Positions 42,740-52,089 of a stretch of DNA of 64,000 bases are shown here, piece after piece. Source of the DNA: JAJYSO01 sp964586655 (GTDB lineage: Bacteria > Bacteroidota > Bacteroidia > Flavobacteriales > Flavobacteriaceae); the NCBI GenBank assembly GCA_964586655.1, contig CAZPGY010000001.1, positions 186,001-250,000 on the forward strand, read 5' to 3'. The stretch's first letter is position 1. The number at the start of each line of letters is the position of its first letter. The notes under the pieces were generated by a model. That model worked only from the letters and a program-made list of their open reading frames with translations, did no database searches and was not told the DNA's origin. The position numbers were made by a program, and so were the translations under genes.

Positions 42740-42777
42740 ACCTGGCGGAAAATTATAAAAGTTCGCCAGGTTTTTTT
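42740..42777 (+). terminator. Terminator of pckA
   Basis: ACCTGGCG (42740-42747) pairs with CGCCAGGT, followed by seven T, about 95 bases after the pckA stop codon. Confidence 0.85.
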
Positions 42778-42977
42778 GTCTTGACCTTTGGGGTTTTTAA
42801 TACCGAATCTTTGGCCTGTTTCATAAATGGGTTTCATATAACTGACAGGCTATCCTATTTATTATTAGCGCTTTAATCATTACAAATTTCTTTTTTTATG
42901 CTGACCATCTGTTAGGTGTTCTTGAAATTGAGTATTAAAAGCAATTTAGTATAGGAAATGGCAGAACAGCCAAAGGA

Positions 42978-43103
42978 ACACCCCGTCCGCAAGCGGCCCC
43001 CTCTTTTTAAAAAAAAGGGGAATTAATTCCCCTCTGGCAGAGGGGTGCCCGCAGGGCGGGGTGTCGCCCTCCGCTGCCGGCGGAGTGATTTCCGCCGGAA
43101 ATC
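42978..43103. repeat. Block of consecutive perfect hairpins
   Basis: Seven paired elements lie in 126 bases: CCGC/GCGG (42987-42996), an 18-base palindrome AGGGGAATTAATTCCCCT (43016-43033), CCCCTCT/AGAGGGG (43029-43045), GCCC/GGGC (43047-43057), an outer pair ACACCCCG (42978-42985) with CGGGGTGT (43057-43064), CTCCGC/GCGGAG (43069-43085) and GATTTCC/GGAAATC (43087-43103). The rest of 42645-43442 is gene-free. Confidence 0.85.
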
Positions 43104-43442
43104 AGAAAGTGCCTATGCTTAGTATAAATCTCATATTGAAAATGCTCCTTAGCGCTTACTTGACTTTATAATAGCCCGATTTATGGGGAAATTATTACTC
43201 CTTTCTATGGCTCGACCTTGCCCTACAAAGTTATCTATTTTATGTTATCGACCCGCGGGCGCTCTTGGAATTTGGTGTAAATGAAAAATACGACTTAAGC
43301 CCAAAGGAGCGACACTTCGCCCTGCGGAAATTCCTCATTTCGACTTGACTCAATGCAACGCTGCCGAAGGGAAATGGATTCCCTTTTTTCAAGAGGAGAA
43401 AATCTATTTGCAGATGGGGGCTCCTCCAGAACCGTCGTCATT

Positions 43443-45338
43443 TTAATAGGCACGTTTTTTCTTGCCCTCATAAAAATTCATAAAAGCCCTGTTGACCACA
43501 CGATTGCCGCCGGGGGTGGGGTAATTTCCGGTAAAATACCAATCTCCTTGATTTTTGGGACAGGCTTCGTGTAGTTTTTCAATGGTTTGATAGATCACCT
43601 TGACCTCGGCTTTAATATGATTCCCGGTAAGGATTTCGGCTATTTTAGTAGAGATTTCTTCCGGTGAAAAAGGGGCGTAAATCTCTTTGACAAAGTTTTT
43701 GACTTCATCATCTTTTAAATCGACTTGCTGCTTACATTTTTGATACACTTGCTCTACCAGGTCATATTGCTGGGTGTCCTTGAGCAATTGCAAGGCAGCT
43801 TTGAACGCAATAAACTCATCAAATCGCGCCATATCAATGCCATAGCAATCCGGATAACGGATTTGTGGTGCTGAGGAAACGACAATAATTTTCTTGGGAT
43901 TCAGGCGGTCGAGCATGCGAAGTATACTTTTTTTGAGGGTAGTTCCCCGCACGATACTGTCATCTATAATCACCAAGTTGTCTTCGGGTTTGATCACGCC
44001 ATAAGTCACGTCATATACGTGGGCTACCAAATCATCACGACTACTTTCTTCGGTAATAAAGGTGCGTAATTTGGCATCCTTGACCGCAATTTTCTCAGTC
44101 CTAATTCGATGAGATAAAATTTCGGACAGGCGTTTTTTGTTCAGTGTTTTTCGCTCTTTGATAATGGCTCGATTTTTCTGCCGATTCAGTTCGTCTTGAG
44201 CAGCCTCTGCCATACCAAAAAAGGAGGTTTCCGCGGTGTTGGGGATATAAGAGAAAACGGAGTTGACGGTGTCGTAATCAATTTCTTTTAACACCTCGGG
44301 CATAAGCAGTTTTCCCAGCATTTTTCGCTCTTTATAAATCTCGGCATCGCTTCCTCGGGAGAAATAGATGCGTTCAAAGGAGCAGGATTGTCGCGGTTGG
44401 GGTTTTCGGATGCATTCGATATGGACTTCTCCACTCTTTTTAACGATGATGGCATGCCCGGGTTCCAATTCTTTTACCGAATTAAAATCGACATTAAAAG
44501 AGGTTTGCAAAGGGGGACGCTCAGAGGTGATGGCCACAATTTCATCATCTTGGTAATAGTAGACCGGTCGTATGCCGGAGGGGTCGCGGATGACAAAAGA
44601 ATCACCATGCCCCAGCAGGCCGCCGATGGCATAGCCGCCATCCCAGTCTTCGGAAGACTTGCGCAGTATTTTGGCTACATCGAGCTGTTCGGCAATATGG
44701 GGAGAGGCTTCACGCTTACTGACGCCTTGGTTTTTGAGCTCCTGATACCGGTCGTCTACTTCAGAGTCCAGAAAATGACCGATTTTTTCCAAAACGGTAA
44801 CTGTATCGGTTTTTTCTTTGGGATGTTGCCCCAGCTCTACCAAGTTGTTAAATAGCTCGGGAACATTAGTCATATTAAAGTTTCCGGCGAGAATTAGGTT
44901 GCGGTGCATCCAATTGTTTTGTCGTAAAAACGGATGTACGTTTTCAATACTGTTCTTGCCGAAAGTTCCATAGCGCACATGGCCTAAAAAAACCTCACCA
45001 ATATAAGGCACATTCTTTTTTAATTCCCTAATGGTTTTGTATTCCGGGTGTTTTTCCATCACGCCGTTGATGCGGGAATTGATTTTTGAAAACACATCCT
45101 GAATGGGTTGCTGTTCTTTTGATCGTGCCCTGCTGATAAAGCGTTCCCCGGGTTGCATGTCATATTTAATAGATGCCAAACCGGCTCCGTCCTGTCCGCG
45201 GTTGTGTTGTTTTTCCATTAACAGGTACATTTTGTTTAATCCGTAAAAGGCCGAGCCATATTTTTTGCGATAATAATCTAAGGGCTTTAGTAATCGCAAG
45301 AGGGCAATTCCGCATTCGTGTTTAAGGGCGTCGCTCAT
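43443..45338 (-). CDS. Amidophosphoribosyltransferase paralogue (PurF-like)
   Basis: A 631-aa protein with an N-terminal glutaminase domain (HECGIALL with nucleophile Cys9, NRGQDGAGLA, HVRYGT) and a C-terminal phosphoribosyltransferase domain with the PRPP loop VIIDDSIVRGTT (456-467). PurF makes phosphoribosylamine from PRPP and glutamine. At 631 aa it is about 130 residues longer than usual PurF, with inserted segments around 60-110 and 170-230 and an extra C-terminus. Bacteroidota often carry such a long form beside a PfkB kinase as well as a normal PurF, so it may have a different role. Its own promoter-like TACCTTTA lies after the terminator of the kinase gene. Confidence 0.85.
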   Translation of the reverse strand: MSDALKHECGIALLRLLKPLDYYRKKYGSAFYGLNKMYLLMEKQHNRGQDGAGLASIKYDMQPGERFISRARSKEQQPIQDVFSKINSRINGVMEKHPEYKTIRELKKNVPYIGEVFLGHVRYGTFGKNSIENVHPFLRQNNWMHRNLILAGNFNMTNVPELFNNLVELGQHPKEKTDTVTVLEKIGHFLDSEVDDRYQELKNQGVSKREASPHIAEQLDVAKILRKSSEDWDGGYAIGGLLGHGDSFVIRDPSGIRPVYYYQDDEIVAITSERPPLQTSFNVDFNSVKELEPGHAIIVKKSGEVHIECIRKPQPRQSCSFERIYFSRGSDAEIYKERKMLGKLLMPEVLKEIDYDTVNSVFSYIPNTAETSFFGMAEAAQDELNRQKNRAIIKERKTLNKKRLSEILSHRIRTEKIAVKDAKLRTFITEESSRDDLVAHVYDVTYGVIKPEDNLVIIDDSIVRGTTLKKSILRMLDRLNPKKIIVVSSAPQIRYPDCYGIDMARFDEFIAFKAALQLLKDTQQYDLVEQVYQKCKQQVDLKDDEVKNFVKEIYAPFSPEEISTKIAEILTGNHIKAEVKVIYQTIEKLHEACPKNQGDWYFTGNYPTPGGNRVVNRAFMNFYEGKKKRAY

Positions 45339-45370
45339 AGTTTTTTATTTATGCTGTTTAAAGGTACAAC

Positions 45371-45395
45371 AAAAAAGCCCTGAAAAAGCCAGGGC
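45371..45395 (-). terminator. Terminator between PfkB kinase and PurF-like genes
   Basis: On the minus strand, GCCCTG and CAGGGC pair around a 7-base loop and lead into six T, 13 bases past the kinase stop codon. Confidence 0.7.
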
Positions 45396-45407
45396 GTATT
45401 TTTTGCG

Positions 45408-46328
45408 TCAGTGATCGAGTTGGAAATGGGTTAATTTTTTAAATGCTTTCAATCGGGTTTTCACTTCTTTTGGGGTCAAATCGAGGAGGCGTTCTACGCC
45501 AAATTTTTCTACACAAAAGGAGGCCATATTTGAAGCGTGGATCACGGCTTTTTTCATATTCTCAAAGGAATAATCATTGGTTTGTGCCAAATAACCGGTC
45601 AATCCGCCTGCAAAGGTGTCTCCTGCACCGGTGGGATCAAAAACCTGCTCCAGCGGTAGCGCCGGGGCAAAGAATTGCTCATCGCCTTGAAACAATAAAG
45701 CGCCGTGTTCTCCTTTTTTAATGATTACGGTTTGGGGTCCCATTTTTTGAATGAGGCGATTGGCCTTCACCAGGGAATGTGCCCCCGTCAATTGTCTGGC
45801 TTCTTCATCATTGATGGTGATGACATCCACTTTGGCAATGACTTTCTTTAAATCTTCTAAGGCCGTGTCCATCCAAAAATTCATGGTGTCAAGAACGATC
45901 AATTGGGGGGCGTTGACTTGTTCAATGACACGCATTTGCACCAGGGGGTGCAGGTTGCCCAGCATGACTACGGCTGCTTCTCGATAAGCAGAGGGGACGA
46001 CCGGTTCAAAATCGCCCAAGACATTGAGTTGGGTTTCCAAGGTGTCGCGGCCGTTCATGTCGGTGTGATAGCGGCCGTGCCAAAAAAAGGTTTTGCCGTC
46101 GGCAACAACTTCCAAGCCTTCGGTATTGATATTTCGATTTTTAAAAAGCTCTATATACGCTTGCGGAAAATCATTTCCCACTACAGAAACAATTGCACTG
46201 TCCACGTCAAACTGATTGGCCGCCAAGCTGATGTATGTTCCTGCCCCACCAAGGATTTTCCCTGTTTTGTCATAGGGGGTTTCTATGGCGTCAAAAGCAA
46301 CACTGCCTACAATGACTAATTTGCCCAT
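45408..46328 (-). CDS. PfkB-family carbohydrate kinase
   Basis: A 306-aa ribokinase-type sugar kinase: GGAGTYISLAANQF near the N-terminus and DPTGAGDTFAGGLTGYLA near residue 233, with the catalytic Asp of GAGD. The phosphate acceptor is unknown; ribokinase and adenosine kinase-like enzymes share these motifs. A -7 motif TATATTTG on the minus strand (46352-46345) lies 16 bases upstream of the start. The neighbouring PurF-like gene is a regular partner in Bacteroidota, which hints at a nucleoside or ribose-phosphate substrate. Confidence 0.87.
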   Translation of the reverse strand: MGKLVIVGSVAFDAIETPYDKTGKILGGAGTYISLAANQFDVDSAIVSVVGNDFPQAYIELFKNRNINTEGLEVVADGKTFFWHGRYHTDMNGRDTLETQLNVLGDFEPVVPSAYREAAVVMLGNLHPLVQMRVIEQVNAPQLIVLDTMNFWMDTALEDLKKVIAKVDVITINDEEARQLTGAHSLVKANRLIQKMGPQTVIIKKGEHGALLFQGDEQFFAPALPLEQVFDPTGAGDTFAGGLTGYLAQTNDYSFENMKKAVIHASNMASFCVEKFGVERLLDLTPKEVKTRLKAFKKLTHFQLDH

Positions 46329-46344
46329 AAGTTTTTAGTTTTTG

Positions 46345-46352
46345 CAAATATA
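46345..46352 (-). promoter_or_regulatory. -7 motif of the PfkB kinase gene
   Basis: Minus-strand TATATTTG, 16 bases before the ATG at 46328. Confidence 0.5.
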
Positions 46353-46633
46353 GCAGAATTGACATTCGATAAATGGCTAAATATTCAATTATTCAAGTAC
46401 GATTTGAGGCTTTTTTATAAGGACTCCAATGTTGATGTTAATATAACCTGCAAATGAGTCCGATGTTTAGGGCTAAGTTTCAACTTCCCATACGTGCGGG
46501 AAGCCGTAGTTATGACTGCGCATCGCGTCATCTCGAGTAATTTTTTTTGCGCAGGCACGAAGCGAAAAATTTGTATCGAGCGGTGATGTTTGTTTATTTT
46601 AGATCATCGAGCGCCGCCATCACTATAAAAAAA
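46353..46633. repeat. Isolated R3 hairpin between PfkB and ugd genes
   Basis: One copy of the R3 hairpin (CGCGTCATCTCGAG ... TTTGTATCGAG ... GGTGATG) at about 46524-46588, far from the other islands and again in plus orientation. The rest of the gap is unique and holds no gene. Confidence 0.75.
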
Positions 46634-48013
46634 TTATTCCCCGATGGCATAATAATCGAATCCGATTTTTTCCATTTGAGAGCGGTTCAGCAATTTTCGA
46701 CCATCAAAGACAAAAGCCGGTTTTTTCATGACTGATTTTATCTGGTGCCAGTCATAGGTTTTGAACTCTTCCCACTCGGTGAGAATGGCCACCGCATGGG
46801 CTTCTTTCACCGCTTTGTTTGGGGCGTCGACTACTGTTACCAACTCCTTGTTTTCTTCTGAAGACCGGGTGTTGAGGGCGTCCAAATCTGTGTAAATACG
46901 TTCTTTGGAAACTTTGGGGTCATAAACCACAATTTCGGCTTTTTCTTCCAATAGGATGTCGGCCACATAAATTGCGGCAGATTCTCGGGTATCGTTGGTG
47001 TCTTTTTTAAAGGCCCAGCCAAAGAAAGCTATTTTTTTACCGTTTACCGTGTTGTACAGGGTTTGAATTATATTTTCGGCAAAGCGTTGTTTCTGATGGT
47101 TGTTCATGATGATGACTTGTTCCCAATAGTCGGCCACTTTATCCAGGTGATAGGAACGAGCAATGTAAACCAGGTTGAGTAAGTCTTTTTGGAAACAAGA
47201 GCCTCCAAATCCCACAGAGGCTTTTAAGAATTTAGGGCCTATGCGCGCATCTTTTCCTATGGCCATAGCCACTTCATCTACATCGGCGCCGGTTGCTTCA
47301 CACAATTCGGAAATGGCATTGATGGAACTGACGCGTTGGGCCAAAAAAGCGTTGGCTACCAATTTGGAGAGCTCCGAAGACCATATATTGGTAGTGATGA
47401 TTCTTTCTTTGGGCACCCAAGCCGCATAAATATCGACCAGGGTTTGAATGGCTTCTTGGTCGTCGCCGCCAATTAGAACGCGGTCGGGATGCTGTAGGTC
47501 TTGTATGGCGGTGCCTTCTGCCAAAAATTCGGGATTAGACAATACCTTATAGTTTACCCCTTTGCCGGTGTTGTCCAAAATATCTTTAATGGTTTGGGCA
47601 GTACGCACAGGGATGGTAGATTTTTCAACAACAATTTTATCGTCTTGTGCGACTTCGGCAATTTGACGGGCACACAATTCTACATATTTTAAATCTGCAG
47701 CTTTCCCCTTTCCTTTTCCATAGGTTTTAGTGGGGGTGTTGACCGAAATAAAAATCAGGTCTGCCTGATCGATTGCTTTTTCGATATCGGTAGAAAAGAA
47801 AAGGTTCCGTCCTCGAGTTTCACTCACTACTTTGTCTAAACCGGGATCATAAATGGGCAATTTACTCAAATCAGAATCGTTCCAGGCGGCAATACGGTCT
47901 TTATTGATGTCGACCACTGTCACTTCTATGTTGGGGTTCTTTTGGGCGATAACCGACATGGTGGGGCCACCGACGTAACCGGCACCAATACATGTTATTT
48001 TCTTCAGCGTCAT
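46634..48013 (-). CDS. ugd: UDP-glucose 6-dehydrogenase
   Basis: Oxidises UDP-glucose to UDP-glucuronate with two NAD+, giving an acidic sugar for polysaccharide. At 459 aa it is of the longer, animal-like type: CIGAGYVGGPTMSVIA at 9-24, VEKSTIPV, LSNPEFLAEGTA, and the active-site Cys in GFGGSCFQKD, followed by FFGWAFKKDTNDTRESAA. A minus-strand TAGTTTTG at 48070-48063 may be its promoter. It diverges from wza-wzc, which ties it to capsule production. Confidence 0.96.
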   Translation of the reverse strand: MTLKKITCIGAGYVGGPTMSVIAQKNPNIEVTVVDINKDRIAAWNDSDLSKLPIYDPGLDKVVSETRGRNLFFSTDIEKAIDQADLIFISVNTPTKTYGKGKGKAADLKYVELCARQIAEVAQDDKIVVEKSTIPVRTAQTIKDILDNTGKGVNYKVLSNPEFLAEGTAIQDLQHPDRVLIGGDDQEAIQTLVDIYAAWVPKERIITTNIWSSELSKLVANAFLAQRVSSINAISELCEATGADVDEVAMAIGKDARIGPKFLKASVGFGGSCFQKDLLNLVYIARSYHLDKVADYWEQVIIMNNHQKQRFAENIIQTLYNTVNGKKIAFFGWAFKKDTNDTRESAAIYVADILLEEKAEIVVYDPKVSKERIYTDLDALNTRSSEENKELVTVVDAPNKAVKEAHAVAILTEWEEFKTYDWHQIKSVMKKPAFVFDGRKLLNRSQMEKIGFDYYAIGE

Positions 48014-48062
48014 AAAATTGGCATTATCTTTGTAAATAAAATACGCAGGTTATAAATGTCAA

Positions 48063-48070
48063 CAAAACTA
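48063..48070 (-). promoter_or_regulatory. Possible -7 motif of ugd
   Basis: Minus-strand TAGTTTTG about 50 bases before the ugd start. A plus-strand TATCTTTG lies in the ugd leader at 48025-48032 and could also feed wza. Confidence 0.4.
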
Positions 48071-48238
48071 ATCAAAAAGATCATACTTATTTCTATTAAC
48101 TCCCTATAAAAGCTTTTGCCTTTTTGTTGCAGTCTTAACTGTAATTTGTGTCGAGTGTGAGGTTTATTATGATAATTGATTGTTTTTTGGTAATAGCAAG
48201 AATGAGATTGTATATAATTCTCGGTTTAAAATGGCTAA

Positions 48239-48272
48239 TTGTGGAGTAAAACAAATTATTGTTATATATTTG
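48239..48272 (+). promoter_or_regulatory. Promoter of wza-wzc, predicting a near-leaderless mRNA
   Basis: TTG (48239-48241), 23 bases, TATATTTG (48265-48272). The ATG at 48279 begins 7 bases after the motif, about where transcription should start. Confidence 0.55.
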
Positions 48273-48278
48273 CGCGCT

Positions 48279-49046
48279 ATGAAAAAGATTATTTTGCTAC
48301 TCTTTGCAATATCTCTGGTCGGATGTGCATCTAAAAAGGATGTGCTCTATTTTCAAGATATTGATCAAATGGAATTTAGGAATATCGATTCCGTTACCCG
48401 AATTACACACATACAACCGGGTGATATTTTATATGTGCGTATCACGGCGCCCAACCCCAAAAGTGTCATCCCGTTTAAGTTTGAAAAACCCCTTAGTTTT
48501 TCCCGAAGCAATATCAACAATACCGATATGGTGAAGCTAAACGGGTATTTGGTAGACAATCAAGGGAATATAAATTTGCCCAAGCTCGGTGAAATCCCTG
48601 TTGCAGGAAAATCTGCAGAAGAGACCGAGCGGTTTATCAAGAAGAAATTATCTACGTTTGTAACGGGAACAACAGTTTCTGTTCGGATTGTCAATTTTAC
48701 GGTCACTGTTATTGGTGATGTACAGCGTCCGGGAACTTTTAATTTGAGTGATGCCCATATTACCCTCCCGCAAGCGCTTGGTTTAGCCGGTGATTTGAAT
48801 ATTCACGGGGAACGTCACAACGTGCTGATCATACGAACGAAAGGCGACAAGCGCATCTACAAACATATAGATCTTACCCAGTCAGATTGGATGGACAGCC
48901 CCTATTATTATCTTAAACAAAATGACATTGTTTATGTACAACCCAATAATCCTAAGGTGAAAACTGCCGGTTTTATTGGAAGTATAGGCAATGTACTGTC
49001 GGTAGCCTCTATACTATTGAGTGCTGCAGTAATTATATTTAGATAA
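48279..49046 (+). CDS. wza: Wza-type polysaccharide export lipoprotein
   Basis: A 255-aa outer-membrane export protein: lipobox SLVGC (Cys16), poly-export domain beginning IQPGDILYVRI, two SLBB-like segments (VTVIGDVQRPGTFNLSDAHI; QNDIVYVQPNNPK) and a C-terminal hydrophobic helix, as in short Bacteroidota Wza. It forms the outer-membrane channel with the Wzc kinase. The ATG at 48279 is chosen over a TTG at 48180, since it begins directly with the signal sequence MKKIILLLFAIS and lies just after the promoter. wzc follows 11 bases later. Confidence 0.93.
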   Translation: MKKIILLLFAISLVGCASKKDVLYFQDIDQMEFRNIDSVTRITHIQPGDILYVRITAPNPKSVIPFKFEKPLSFSRSNINNTDMVKLNGYLVDNQGNINLPKLGEIPVAGKSAEETERFIKKKLSTFVTGTTVSVRIVNFTVTVIGDVQRPGTFNLSDAHITLPQALGLAGDLNIHGERHNVLIIRTKGDKRIYKHIDLTQSDWMDSPYYYLKQNDIVYVQPNNPKVKTAGFIGSIGNVLSVASILLSAAVIIFR

Positions 49047-49057
49047 ACTTATAGATT

Positions 49058-51460
49058 ATGAGTGATGGCTCCAATACTCCGCTATATCAGGAGGAAGAAA
49101 TTCAGAGTGAAGACATTAAGAAGCTAATTTTCAGATATCTAAGATATTGGAAATGGTTTATCCTCTGTATATTTTTGGCCTTGGTGCTGGCCTTTTTGTA
49201 TAACCGTTACAGCCATAATGTTTATCACACCGATGCCGATATCAAAGTGCTGAAAGACAAAAGCAGTGGTATAGACCTCACCGGATTGCCGGGCGCAGGA
49301 ACCCTTTTTGATGCCAAAGAAGTCAACCTCGAAAATGAAAAAGCGGTGTTAACTTCTCGTAAGCTATTGGATTCCGTTGTGGATAATTTAAAGCTCAACA
49401 CCTTATACTATAGAGAAGGTCGGATCAACAGCAATGAGGTTTGGGGCAAATCCCTTCCTTTCCATGTCCAATGGTTTAAAGTGGATAGTGTGATTGAAGA
49501 AGATGAGGAATTGCCGCTGTTTAAAATTAATTTTAGCTCGAAAAGCGAATTTGTCGTAGGGGTTTATGATGGAGAGGCCTCAGTAAAAGGACAGCTCAGC
49601 CAGCCAATTTCTATGGTAGGTTACAAATTTATGGTTACCCTAAATCCGGGATATGAAGGGCAATATGATGAAGTTATTGGTCAGGATTATACTTTTAAAC
49701 ATATTTCACAAAGTGCAGCTATCGATCAATTGCTGGTCAATTTAAAGGTGACGCCGGTGGGAGAAGACAGTGATATTCTAAATTTATCCTATCAAGGCAG
49801 TACGCCGCCAAAGAGTGAAGACATTTTAAATACCTTGATCAAAAAATTTAATCAGGATGGTATTCGCGATAAGCAATTGGTGTCTAAGCGAACTAAGGAA
49901 TTTGTAGAAAAACGACTCAAATCATTAACCAAAGAGCTCGATACGGTAGAAATGGGACTGGTTGATTATAAACAATCTTACGGGGTGGTTACTTTAGAGT
50001 CTACTGCCCAGCAACTCTTTGGAAAAGAAGCGGCTACAGAACAAAAGCGCATTGAATTAAATGCACAAATTAAACTTGCGGCGGCTTTTAAAGACGAGCT
50101 TATTAACGGAAAAGAATACAGCCTGCTTCCTGCCAGTTTGGTGTTGGAAAGTCAAAGCATTAGCAGTTTGACTGAGCAGTATAACGAGGCGGTACAAATG
50201 CGCTACGACCTGTTAAACAATGGCGCTACCCCCATGAACCCGCAGGTGTTAAATTTAGAAAACACCTTGGATAATATCAAGAGCAATATCATCACCAGCA
50301 TAGGGGGGTATGTCAACAGCTTGGAACTTTCTCTTCAAAAATATAAAAAACGAGAGAAAATGTTTGCGGGCCGATTGAACCGCATGCCGAAAGTAGAACG
50401 CGGTACCCGAGGAATCAAGCGTCAACAAAAAATTAAAGAAACTTTGTACCTCTTTCTATTGCAGAAACGAGAAGAGGCAGCGCTGAAGTACGCGACCACT
50501 CCGCCCACCATCAAAGTGGTGGATTATGCCTATACCAATCCTATCCCGATCGCGCCGAAAAAGAAAATTATTTATTTGGCGGCCTTGATTTTAGGGCTGT
50601 TGATTCCCTTTGGGATTTTGTATGTCAAATTTTTACTGGATACCAAAATTAACAGCAAGGAAGTCATTGAGCGACAACTGCCCGAGCTTCCGGTGCTGGC
50701 AGAGATCCCCGAAATTGATAAAAACACACACAAACTCATCAAAAAGAATGACCGAAGTGTATTGGCCGAGGCTTTTAGAATCTTGAGAACAAACCTGTTT
50801 TTTTTCAACGGGCATGATAAGTCGACGGCTAAAGTGGTTTATGTCACTTCCACCACCAAAGGAGAAGGGAAAACCTTTACTGCCTTAAACATGGCAAATT
50901 CTTTGGCGCTTACCGGTAAAAAAACCTTGGTAATTGGGTGTGACCTTAGAAATCCGCAGACGCACAACTATTATGGCTTGGATAAAAACCATCTTGGGGT
51001 ATCTGCCTTCCTCAGCGATCCTTCTCTTGAATTTGATGATCTCATTTTCAAAAACGTAGGGCATTTTGAAAACCTTGATTTAATTATCTCCGGCTCCATT
51101 CCTCCCAATCCGGCAGAATTGTTGATGAGTGATCGTTTTGAGGTATTGCTAAATCAGGCTAAAGAGCAGTATGACTATGTGATTGTCGATACTGCGCCCA
51201 CCATCTTGGTTACCGATACGCTCCTCATTTCTCGTCACGCCGATTTGACCCTGTATATGACCCGAGCCGGAGTAACCGAAACCCGTTTGCTTGCTCATAT
51301 AGAAAAGCTGCATAAGGATAAAAAGCTCAACAAAATTGGTATTGTGCTGAATGGATTGAGCAAGAAGTCGGGCTATGGTTATAGTTACAGCTATAATTAT
51401 GGCTATGGCTATGGTTATTCGGAAGCAACCCCGGCGGCTTGGTGGAAGTTTTGGAAGTAA
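49058..51460 (+). CDS. wzc: Wzc-type tyrosine autokinase for capsule export
   Basis: An 800-aa inner-membrane co-polymerase with Wzz-type periplasmic domain between two membrane segments (about 32-48 and 503-525), a coiled-coil section, and a C-terminal BY-kinase: Walker A TTKGEGKT at about 598-605, A' VIGCDLRNP, Walker B YDYVIVDTAPT. The tail is a Tyr cluster (SGYGYSYSYNYGYGYGYSE), the phosphorylation site that regulates chain length. With Wza it forms the export complex for the Wzy-made polymer of the 11-25 kb locus. Confidence 0.95.
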   Translation: MSDGSNTPLYQEEEIQSEDIKKLIFRYLRYWKWFILCIFLALVLAFLYNRYSHNVYHTDADIKVLKDKSSGIDLTGLPGAGTLFDAKEVNLENEKAVLTSRKLLDSVVDNLKLNTLYYREGRINSNEVWGKSLPFHVQWFKVDSVIEEDEELPLFKINFSSKSEFVVGVYDGEASVKGQLSQPISMVGYKFMVTLNPGYEGQYDEVIGQDYTFKHISQSAAIDQLLVNLKVTPVGEDSDILNLSYQGSTPPKSEDILNTLIKKFNQDGIRDKQLVSKRTKEFVEKRLKSLTKELDTVEMGLVDYKQSYGVVTLESTAQQLFGKEAATEQKRIELNAQIKLAAAFKDELINGKEYSLLPASLVLESQSISSLTEQYNEAVQMRYDLLNNGATPMNPQVLNLENTLDNIKSNIITSIGGYVNSLELSLQKYKKREKMFAGRLNRMPKVERGTRGIKRQQKIKETLYLFLLQKREEAALKYATTPPTIKVVDYAYTNPIPIAPKKKIIYLAALILGLLIPFGILYVKFLLDTKINSKEVIERQLPELPVLAEIPEIDKNTHKLIKKNDRSVLAEAFRILRTNLFFFNGHDKSTAKVVYVTSTTKGEGKTFTALNMANSLALTGKKTLVIGCDLRNPQTHNYYGLDKNHLGVSAFLSDPSLEFDDLIFKNVGHFENLDLIISGSIPPNPAELLMSDRFEVLLNQAKEQYDYVIVDTAPTILVTDTLLISRHADLTLYMTRAGVTETRLLAHIEKLHKDKKLNKIGIVLNGLSKKSGYGYSYSYNYGYGYGYSEATPAAWWKFWK

Positions 51461-51466
51461 GTAAAT

Positions 51467-51952
51467 TTACTGTTGTGCTGGATTGATTTGAGCTTGCAGC
51501 TGTTGGTGCATTTTTTTGGCCCAATCTGTCACGCGTTGATACTGTTCATCAGTAAGCTGGGCTTTGCGGTGCATCCATTGATAAGATTCTAACGGCATTT
51601 CGCGTTCTTCCATCACCTCTGCTATTTCATGAAACTTTTTAGCGGCCTCTTTAGGAGAGTAGGCGGCAAATTCAGAGAAATTCAAGTGTTTTTTAGCCTC
51701 TTCAATATGATCGGCCATCCACCAGCTTACCGGTTGAATATGATAATACCAAGGGTAATCGGTGCTGTTTGAATGACAATCATTACAAGAAGCATAGAGA
51801 ATCATCTGGATGTCCATAGGTACTTCATAAGTGCCGGAAAGTGAATTTTCGGGATTGACTTTGTTATAGTTTTCAACGGGGTTAAACCACGGCAATTGAA
51901 TGATTAAGAGAAGAGCGATAAGGACAATTCCTATTTTATATTGGGTTTTCAT
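51467..51952 (-). CDS. Haem-binding domain protein (PF14376 type)
   Basis: A 161-aa protein with an N-terminal membrane anchor (IGIVLIALLLIIQLPWF) and a CxxCH haem site, CNDCHS, within YASCNDCHSNSTDYPWYY, then PVSWWMADHIEEAKKHLNFSEF, which is the conserved pattern of the haem-binding domain in Bacteroidota. It is likely a periplasmic c-type cytochrome-like protein, perhaps in electron transfer. It converges with wzc at a 6-base gap. Confidence 0.87.
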   Translation of the reverse strand: MKTQYKIGIVLIALLLIIQLPWFNPVENYNKVNPENSLSGTYEVPMDIQMILYASCNDCHSNSTDYPWYYHIQPVSWWMADHIEEAKKHLNFSEFAAYSPKEAAKKFHEIAEVMEEREMPLESYQWMHRKAQLTDEQYQRVTDWAKKMHQQLQAQINPAQQ

Positions 51953-52089
51953 GGAAGTTGATTTTAAATTTAAGCGAAAATAATTAAACTTTTTGACTTT
52001 ATATTTAAGCTTGTTAAAAATAGAGATGCCGTGGAGCTTTTTAAGATTTAATTGTATATTCGCTTATTGTACTAAAAAACACACTTATT

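Noticed and set aside
43353..43574. 73-codon plus-strand frame at the end of the PurF-like gene
   Set aside because: Mostly antisense to a well supported gene and without homology that I recognise.
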